Assembly (NCBI RefSeq): GCF_011045015.1
Contig: NZ_JAAKZY010000113.1
Location: 1-33,374 of the forward strand
Source: Streptomyces scabichelini
Lineage (GTDB): Bacteria; Actinomycetota; Actinomycetes; Streptomycetales; Streptomycetaceae
Direction of reading: 5' to 3'
Length of the DNA: 33,374 nucleotides
The translations under genes and the position numbers were made by a program. Shown here in pieces: positions 28,693 to 33,374 of the stretch (position 1 is the first letter of the stretch; every line of letters begins with the position of its first letter). The notes beneath the pieces were generated by a model that saw only the letters and a list, made by a program, of their open reading frames with translations, was not told the DNA's origin and did not search any database.

Positions 28693-29865
28693 CTACGCCA
28701 GCAACCCCCGCAACGGAAACACAGCCCGCCGAGCCGCAACGATCGCCTGGTCAAGCCGGTCGGCCGGATCGTACCCGTCCTCCCACGACTTCCAGGCCAC
28801 GGGCCACCGCCCATCAGTCATCCGCACCGGCGCCAACTGCCGCGTACGAGCGAAGACTTCCTGCCGCCACCCCTCAGGAATCACCGCATCCGGCGCGATC
28901 TCCCGCCCAGCGGCAATGGCAACAAGATGCGTCCACGACCGAGGCACAACATCCACCACGGCGTACCCGCCCCCACCGAGAGCGACCCACCGCCCCTCGG
29001 CGTACTCATGCGCCAGCTCATGACAGGCAACCTGCACAGCCCGCTGCGCATCCAGCGAAACCGCCAGATGCGCGAGCGGATCCTCGAAGTGCGTATCGGC
29101 CCCGTGCTGAGTCACCAGCGCCTGCGGCCGAAAGTCCGCGATCAGCTCCGGCACGACGGAGTGAAAGGCCCGCAGCCACCCGGCGTCCCCGGTCCCGGCC
29201 GGCAAGGCTACGTTCACGGCCGAGCCCTCCGCGCTGTCCGCCCCGGTCTCCTCCGGCCACCCGGTCTGCGGGAACAATGTCCGAGGGTGCTCGTGCAACG
29301 AGATCGTCAGCACCCGCGGATCCTCCCAGAACGCGGCCTGCACACCGTCCCCGTGATGCACGTCCACATCGACGTACGCCACCCGCTCCGCCCCCAGCTC
29401 CAGCAACCGGGCGATCGCCAGCGACGCGTCGTTGTAGATGCAGAACCCCGACGCCCCGCCGGGCATCGCGTGGTGCAGCCCGCCCGCGAAGTTCACCGCG
29501 TGCAGCGCGTCCCCGCGCCACACCGCCTCGGCCGCCCCCACCGACTGCCCGGCGATCAGGGCGGACACCTCGTGCATTCCGGCGAAGGCGGGATCGTCCA
29601 TGGTCCCAAGGCCGTACGCCGTGTCCGCCGCCCTCGGCTCCACAGACGCGGCCTTGACGGCCTCGACGTAGTCCTCACGATGCACGAGCCGCAACGTCGA
29701 CTCCCCGGCCGCCTTCGCCGCGACCACGTCCATCTCGCGGTCGAGCCCGAAGGCATCGACCAGTCGACGGGTCAACGCCAGCCGGACCGGATCCATCGGA
29801 TGATCCGGACCGAAGTCATATCCCGTTACTGCTTCGTCCCACATCAGCTGTGCGCGGCCGCTCAT
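28693..29865 (-). CDS. acuC: AcuC-type histone deacetylase family protein
   Basis: A 390-residue zinc-dependent deacetylase of the arginase/HDAC fold. YDFGPDHPMDPVRL is near the N-terminus, GGLHHAMPGGASGFCIYNDA gives the catalytic His pair, YVDVDVHHGDGVQAAFWEDP the zinc-binding Asp/His, and LVTQHGADTHFEDPLAHL and ALGGGGYAVVDVVPRSW the second Asp and catalytic loop. AcuC proteins deacetylate enzymes such as acetyl-CoA synthetase. ATG 29865 (MSGRAQLMW) matches orthologues as I recall; GTG 29874 is an alternative. The 5' end overlaps the 3' end of the MFS gene by 50 bp, so the two are probably cotranscribed with coupled translation. Confidence 0.92.
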   Translation of the reverse strand: MSGRAQLMWDEAVTGYDFGPDHPMDPVRLALTRRLVDAFGLDREMDVVAAKAAGESTLRLVHREDYVEAVKAASVEPRAADTAYGLGTMDDPAFAGMHEVSALIAGQSVGAAEAVWRGDALHAVNFAGGLHHAMPGGASGFCIYNDASLAIARLLELGAERVAYVDVDVHHGDGVQAAFWEDPRVLTISLHEHPRTLFPQTGWPEETGADSAEGSAVNVALPAGTGDAGWLRAFHSVVPELIADFRPQALVTQHGADTHFEDPLAHLAVSLDAQRAVQVACHELAHEYAEGRWVALGGGGYAVVDVVPRSWTHLVAIAAGREIAPDAVIPEGWRQEVFARTRQLAPVRMTDGRWPVAWKSWEDGYDPADRLDQAIVAARRAVFPLRGLLA

Positions 29866-31045
29866 GCCCGTCACCGTATCGGTCAGGACCCGGAGCGAAC
29901 GACCGGGCGTACACCAGGGTCACCAGCACCAACACCATCGGCACGAGCATCGCCCACCGATACGACCACGCATCGCCCAGAGCCCCCACGAGGGGAGAAC
30001 CGATCAAGAACCCCACATAGTTGAAGATATTCAGCCGCGCGATGGCAGCATCCGCAGCACCGGGAAACAGCCGCCCCGCGGCCGCGAAAGTCTGCGGTAC
30101 GAGCACACACAACCCCAGCCCCAGCAACGTGAACCCGAGCATCCCGACCCACGCGCCCGGCGCCACCGCCACCACCGCGAACCCCACGGCCGCGACCACC
30201 GCCCCCAGCCGTACGACCGCCACAGCCCCGAACCGCCGCACCCCGAAGTCCCCGATGGCCCGCCCGAGCAGCGTGGTGACCATGTAGACGTTGTACGGAA
30301 CGGTCGCCAGCTGCTCCGAACTGCCCAGCACGTCCTGCAGATACTTGGCGCTCCAGTTGGAGACGGTCGAGTCCCCGATGTACGCGAAGGTCATCACCAG
30401 ACACAGCGGCAACAGCAGCTTGAAGGCGACGGGCTGCCCGGCCGCCTTCGGCCCCTGTTGGTCAGAGGCGCCCTTCTGCTCAGGGCCACCCCCGTCGACG
30501 TACCACCGACTCCCGACCAACGCGGCGGGCAGCAGCACCAGGACGACCGGCAGATACGACACGAACAGGTGCAGATCCCAGTGCGCCCCCACCCACGCGA
30601 GCGAGGCCCCGACGATCCCGCCCAGGCTGTACACCGCGTGGAAACCGAGCATGATGCTGCGCCCGTACGCGTGCTGCAGGCTCACCCCGAGCATGTTCAT
30701 GGACGCGTCGAGCGCACCGACGGCCAGCCCGAACGCGGCCAGCGCAAGACCTATCTCCCACAGCGCCTCGCCCGACCCGACGCCGAGCAGCGCGAGCAGC
30801 ACGACGGGCTGCGACCACCGCAGTACGTGACTGGGCCGCACCCGCTTGACCAGCTGCTCCGTGCAGACGCTGCCGACCCCGGCGAGGACCGGCACGGCGG
30901 CGAGGAAGGCCGGCAGCAGGGCGTCGGAGACCCCGTACTGGTCCTGGATCGCGGGGATCCGCGTCACCAGCAGAGCAAAGGCGACCCCCTGAGCGAAGAA
31001 GCTGAACGCCAACGAGGCCCGGCCGCGCCGCAGCACATCTGTCAT
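29816..31045 (-). CDS. Major facilitator superfamily transporter
   Basis: A 409-residue integral membrane transporter with about 12 hydrophobic helices. The first is SLAFSFFAQGVAFALLV, and later ones include FGLAVGALDASMNMLGVSLQ, FHAVYSLGGIVGASLAWVG and FTLLGLGLCVLVPQTFAAAG. The central cytoplasmic loop is at about 195-215 (EQKGASDQQGPKAAG). The LDASMN...HAVYSLG pattern is typical of YbjJ/fucose-permease-like MFS members. The substrate is unknown. ATG 31045 has TACGCT 8 nt upstream, consistent with a leaderless start, and a palindrome overlaps that element. Its 3' end overlaps acuC by 50 bp. Confidence 0.9.
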   Translation of the reverse strand: MTDVLRRGRASLAFSFFAQGVAFALLVTRIPAIQDQYGVSDALLPAFLAAVPVLAGVGSVCTEQLVKRVRPSHVLRWSQPVVLLALLGVGSGEALWEIGLALAAFGLAVGALDASMNMLGVSLQHAYGRSIMLGFHAVYSLGGIVGASLAWVGAHWDLHLFVSYLPVVLVLLPAALVGSRWYVDGGGPEQKGASDQQGPKAAGQPVAFKLLLPLCLVMTFAYIGDSTVSNWSAKYLQDVLGSSEQLATVPYNVYMVTTLLGRAIGDFGVRRFGAVAVVRLGAVVAAVGFAVVAVAPGAWVGMLGFTLLGLGLCVLVPQTFAAAGRLFPGAADAAIARLNIFNYVGFLIGSPLVGALGDAWSYRWAMLVPMVLVLVTLVYARSFAPGPDRYGDGHERPRTADVGRSSNGI

Positions 31046-31056
31046 GGCCGCACAGC

Positions 31057-31073
31057 GTAAGGCCGCGCCTTAC
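31057..31073. promoter_or_regulatory. GTAAGGC-CGC-GCCTTAC palindrome at the MFS start
   Basis: Perfect 7-bp arms overlap the candidate -10 (TACGCT, 31059-31054 minus) of the MFS-acuC operon; a repressor site is plausible. Confidence 0.5.
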
Positions 31074-31081
31074 TCGTGGGT

Positions 31082-31114
31082 AGATGAATCGGAAGATGAA
31101 TGTTGTTCATCTTC
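31082..31114. promoter_or_regulatory. AGATGAAT half-site cluster / hairpin between HAD and MFS genes
   Basis: AGATGAAT occurs at 31082-31089 and 31094-31101, and the inverse follows: GAAGATGAA (31092-31100) pairs perfectly with TTCATCTTC (31106-31114). It could be a terminator after the HAD gene (no U-tract) or an operator of the MFS gene. It is unusually AT-rich for the region. Confidence 0.5.
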
Positions 31115-31137
31115 AAGAACAGCTTGCAGGAGAGCTT

Positions 31138-31782
31138 TCAGGAGAGCAGCGCGGGCAACTCCTGCATCTCGCCGAAGAGTCCGGTGGCTCCGGCCAGCCG
31201 CTCGGCGGGCGTCATCGCCGTGAACCCGTACACGTCCATGCCCGCCGCGACAGCCGCCCGCACCCCGAGCGGACTGTCCTCGACGACGACACACCTCTCC
31301 GGCCGCACCCCCATCCGCTCGGCCGCGTGCAGAAACAGATCCGGCGCCGGCTTCCCCCGCCCCACGTCCTGCGAACTGAAGATCCGCCCGTCGTCGAACC
31401 ACCGCTCGAGCCCGGTCGCCCGATGCCCCACGCGAATCCGCTCATGACTCCCGGAGGACGCCACGCAGTACGGAACCCCGTCCGCGGCCAGCTTCTCCAG
31501 CACCTCCACGGCCCCGGCCACCGGCCCCAACTCCCGCTCGAAGGCAGCGAACACGCGCCCGTGGAAGACATCGTCGAAGTCCTCGGGCAACCGCCGCCCG
31601 GTCCGCTCCAGCACAAGATCGTGTACGCGGTGCATGGCGGCGCCCATGTAGTCGCGAAGGGAATCCTCGTACGAGGTGGGGTGCCCGAGCTCGGTGAGAT
31701 AGGCGGCCAGGAGCTTGTTGGAGATCGGCTCACTGTCCACGAGGACGCCGTCGTTGTCGAAGATGACCAGGTCGTAGCGCAT
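31138..31782 (-). CDS. HAD-superfamily hydrolase, beta-phosphoglucomutase/phosphatase-like
   Basis: A 214-residue HAD-IA protein. Motif I is LVIFDNDGVLVDSEPISNKL with nucleophile Asp9 (D in FDND), and a helical cap domain follows at about 17-85. Motif II is CVASSGSHERI, and motif III/IV is DVGRGKPAPDLFLHAAERMG with VVVEDSPLGVRAA. It should remove or move phosphate on a small sugar or glycolate-type substrate. FDND in place of the common FDLD/FDFD is a mild variant. ATG 31782 has no ribosome binding site, but TAGGGT is 6 nt upstream (31794-31789), fitting a leaderless transcript. It lies upstream of MFS-acuC on the same strand, 92 bp apart. Confidence 0.92.
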   Translation of the reverse strand: MRYDLVIFDNDGVLVDSEPISNKLLAAYLTELGHPTSYEDSLRDYMGAAMHRVHDLVLERTGRRLPEDFDDVFHGRVFAAFERELGPVAGAVEVLEKLAADGVPYCVASSGSHERIRVGHRATGLERWFDDGRIFSSQDVGRGKPAPDLFLHAAERMGVRPERCVVVEDSPLGVRAAVAAGMDVYGFTAMTPAERLAGATGLFGEMQELPALLS

Positions 31783-31788
31783 GCCTTG

Positions 31789-31794
31789 ACCCTA
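31789..31794 (-). promoter_or_regulatory. Candidate -10 element for the leaderless HAD gene
   Basis: TAGGGT on the minus strand, 6 nt before ATG 31782. Confidence 0.45.
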
Positions 31795-31868
31795 GACGGG
31801 CCCGTACCGTCCACCCGGAGGACCCCGGGCCGGACGGTACGGACACCGACTCTCTCAGGCTTCTCCTG

Positions 31869-32915
31869 TCATGCGCCGATCTTCCCGACCCCGACACCGG
31901 CCCGTACGAGCGCGGGCACGTTCGCCGCCGGATCCAGCGTGTACGAGTAGAAGGTCCGCGGCTCGGTCACCGTGCCGTTGGTCTCGCACGTCCCCGAGCC
32001 GGTGAACTGGTTGTTCCTCTGCACCAGTCGCCCGGGACCTGAGTCGGCATATCCGCTCGCCGAATAGCAGGGGTACGGGACGTTCTCGAAGGAATTCCCC
32101 TCGACCACGACACCCGCGTTCATGGTCGACGCGACCGCGTACAACGCGTTGTTCCGGAAGTAGTTGTTGTACACGTGCACCGGCTCACCGAATCGCACCC
32201 GCGGATGCCGCTGTTTCGAGCCGTCGAAGAAGTTGTGGTGAATGCTGACCTTGAGCCGGCCGGCGTCCTGGCTGCCATTGCCGTCCGAATGACCGATCAG
32301 CATGGTCTTGTCGGTCTTGTTGAACCAGTTCCAGGAGACGGTGACGTACTCGGCAGCCCTGTTGACGTCCAGGGCCCCGTCCACCGGAGCCACGAATTCG
32401 TTGTGGTCGATCCAGATGTGGTGCGACTGCTGCCCGACATTGACGGCGTCGTCTTCGGCGTTGGTGAACTTGAGGTTGCGCACGATGACGTTGTACGAGC
32501 GGTAGAAGTCCAGCCCACCGCCGTTGATCACGGCCGACGAACCGACGCCGATGATGGTCTTGTTGGGGCGCACGCCCTGTTTGCTGGTGATGTCGATGGT
32601 GCCCTGCACCTTGATGACCAGCGGCCCCACGGTGTCGATGTACTCCAGGAACTGCTCGGACGTGGTGGCGGTGACCGTCACACCGCCGGCCCCACCCGTG
32701 GTCCCGTTCTGACCGAGCGCGTTGACGGCCGCGAAGCCGGTGGGGGCGGTCTCGGCGAGGGGTGTGGCCGCCGACGCCGACGGTACGTCCGTGGATGCCT
32801 CTGCGGATACGTCGGCGGAGGCCTTGGTTCCGGCGAAGCCGAGGGCGGTGAGCAGGAGGATCAGTACAAGCGTGAGGGGTAAGGAGCGCCGAGACACTGG
32901 CGAGGACGAGCTCAT
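31869..32915 (-). CDS. Secreted pectate lyase, polysaccharide lyase family 1
   Basis: A 348-residue secreted enzyme that cleaves polygalacturonate by beta-elimination with calcium. The signal peptide (1-34) has SRRSLPLTLVLILLLTALGF and an ASA cleavage site. The parallel beta-helix body carries HHIWIDHNEF (about 165-174) and the catalytic RxPxxR as KQRHPRVRFG (Arg236-Arg241), followed by EPVHVYNNYF. The Cys pair PCYSAS/GTCETN near the end may form a disulfide. Start ATG 32915 has GGAGG at 9 nt. It is monocistronic, with a consensus promoter and a palindromic LacI-type operator just downstream of the predicted transcription start, so expression is probably induced by pectin-derived sugars. Confidence 0.95.
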   Translation of the reverse strand: MSSSSPVSRRSLPLTLVLILLLTALGFAGTKASADVSAEASTDVPSASAATPLAETAPTGFAAVNALGQNGTTGGAGGVTVTATTSEQFLEYIDTVGPLVIKVQGTIDITSKQGVRPNKTIIGVGSSAVINGGGLDFYRSYNVIVRNLKFTNAEDDAVNVGQQSHHIWIDHNEFVAPVDGALDVNRAAEYVTVSWNWFNKTDKTMLIGHSDGNGSQDAGRLKVSIHHNFFDGSKQRHPRVRFGEPVHVYNNYFRNNALYAVASTMNAGVVVEGNSFENVPYPCYSASGYADSGPGRLVQRNNQFTGSGTCETNGTVTEPRTFYSYTLDPAANVPALVRAGVGVGKIGA

Positions 32916-32943
32916 TGATGGTCCTCCTCGAATAGTCGAAATA

Positions 32944-32955
32944 GAAAGCGCTTTC
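32944..32955. promoter_or_regulatory. LacI-type operator GAAAGCGCTTTC
   Basis: A perfect 12-bp palindrome with the central CG of LacI/GalR-family sites. It lies about 13-25 nt downstream of the predicted start of transcription of the pectate lyase gene, the position for a roadblock repressor. Confidence 0.75.
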
Positions 32956-32974
32956 CGTGCGGCGAACGAGCCTG

Positions 32975-33003
32975 AAGGTAACCAGATGTCTTGAGCATGT
33001 CAA
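32975..33003 (-). promoter_or_regulatory. Consensus-like promoter of the pectate lyase gene
   Basis: On the minus strand: TTGACA (33003-32998), 17-bp spacer, TACCTT (32980-32975). This is close to the housekeeping HrdB consensus. The promoter lies 60 bp from the start codon and about 23 bp beyond the rRNA operon terminator. Confidence 0.8.
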
Positions 33004-33025
33004 CACCGTGGACACTGTGAACATG

Positions 33026-33064
33026 AAAAAATCCCCGCGACCAGTATTTCGGTCACGGGGATTT
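33026..33064 (-). terminator. Rho-independent terminator of the rRNA operon
   Basis: Minus-strand hairpin AAATCCCCGTGACC / GGTCGCGGGGATTT with one A/C mismatch, an 8-nt loop and a run of T directly after. A real U-tract, rare in this GC-rich genome, marks it as a strong terminator. Confidence 0.9.
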
Positions 33065-33074
33065 CTCAATATTA

Positions 33075-33193
33075 GTTCGGCGGTGTCCTACTCTCCCACA
33101 GGGTCCCCCCTGCAGTACCATCGGCGCTGTAAGGCTTAGCTTCCGGGTTCGGAATGTAACCGGGCGTTTCCCTCACGCTATGACCACCGAAAC
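33075..33193 (-). rRNA. rrf: 5S ribosomal RNA
   Basis: The minus strand reads GTTTCGGTGGTCATAGCG, then GAAACGCCCGGTTACATTCC, GAACCCGGAAGCTAAGCC and an end GTAGGACACCGCCGAAC. This is the standard Streptomyces 5S with complementary ends (GTTTCGGTGGT / ACACCGCCGAAC). The length of about 119 nt is normal. It follows the 23S gene by about 84 bp, and the terminator follows it. Confidence 0.97.
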
Positions 33194-33277
33194 ACTATGA
33201 AACTGTCAACCGGAGCCGTGGCATGGCTACGACGGTTGTTCGTGGTTTCAGAACCAACACAGTGGACGCGAGCAGCT

Positions 33278-33374
33278 GAGGACAAGCCCTCGGCCTATTA
33301 GTACCAGTCACCTCCACCGGTTGCCCGGCTTCCAGATCTGGCCTATCAACCCGGTCGTCTACCGGGGGCCTTAA
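33278..33374 (-). rRNA. rrl: 23S ribosomal RNA, 3' end only
   Basis: The last 97 or so nt of 23S rRNA on the minus strand: AAGGCCCCCGGTAGACGACC, then GGTTGATAGGCCAGATCTGG, and the end ACTGGTACTAATAGGCCGAG. The gene runs off the window. The 3' boundary is set by analogy (near GGGCTTGTCCTC) and may be off by a few bases. Confidence 0.95.

Overview
The window looks like chromosomal DNA of a Streptomyces. GC is very high with strong third-position bias, many starts are GTG or TTG, and several genes are recognisable developmental or redox regulators of this genus: bldN, rsbN, rex, a WhiJ/AbaA-type XRE + DUF397 locus, and an excisionase-like HTH gene next to a 32-residue ribosomal-type peptide. It begins inside argS, within a perfect 153-bp tandem repeat, and ends inside a 23S rRNA gene. 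Both are typical places for a short-read assembly to break.

Region 1 (1-12.2 kb) is accessory. It holds argS with its internal repeat; two gene relics; a phosphotransferase of the aminoglycoside-kinase fold; a DUF4253 protein; a DUF574-type methyltransferase; a membrane-anchored HTH regulator divergent from a DUF4232 lipoprotein; an imine-reductase-like enzyme behind palindromic operators; an ATPase/XRE/DUF397/membrane-protein locus; a Crp/Fnr regulator divergent from a YciI protein, with only 23 bp between start codons; and a DinB-like protein.

Region 2 (12.2-20.4 kb) is tetrapyrrole biosynthesis. rex-hemA-hemC-hemD form a tightly overlapping minus-strand operon headed by a near-perfect Rex palindrome, so haem precursor synthesis is tied to NADH/NAD+ balance. 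hemB lies downstream on the same strand but is cut off by a plus-strand FAD-linked oxidase gene, and appears to have its own leaderless promoter.

Region 3 (20.4-31.8 kb) is a block whose gene content I recall as conserved in actinobacteria: glutaredoxin-like protein, HAD-IB phosphatase, the sigma factor BldN and its anti-sigma RsbN, an acyltransferase, an SDR-type epimerase, a bTHX/AURKAIP1-like peptide, an HTH protein, a phosphatase-like protein, AcuC deacetylase, an MFS transporter and a HAD hydrolase.

Region 4 (31.8-33.4 kb) has a secreted pectate lyase with a consensus promoter and a LacI-type operator, followed by the 3' end of an rRNA operon (terminator, 5S, end of 23S) on the minus strand.

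Recurrent themes are many candidate leaderless starts (a TANNNT hexamer 6-8 nt before the start codon), short tandem duplications that copy stop codons, and several strong palindromes in promoter regions. No CRISPR array, tRNA, insertion sequence or prophage was seen. No single novel system is proven. The best candidates for new biology are the overlapping Crp/YciI promoters, the XRE/DUF397 locus with its 33-bp inverted repeat, and the argS repeat if it is not an assembly error.
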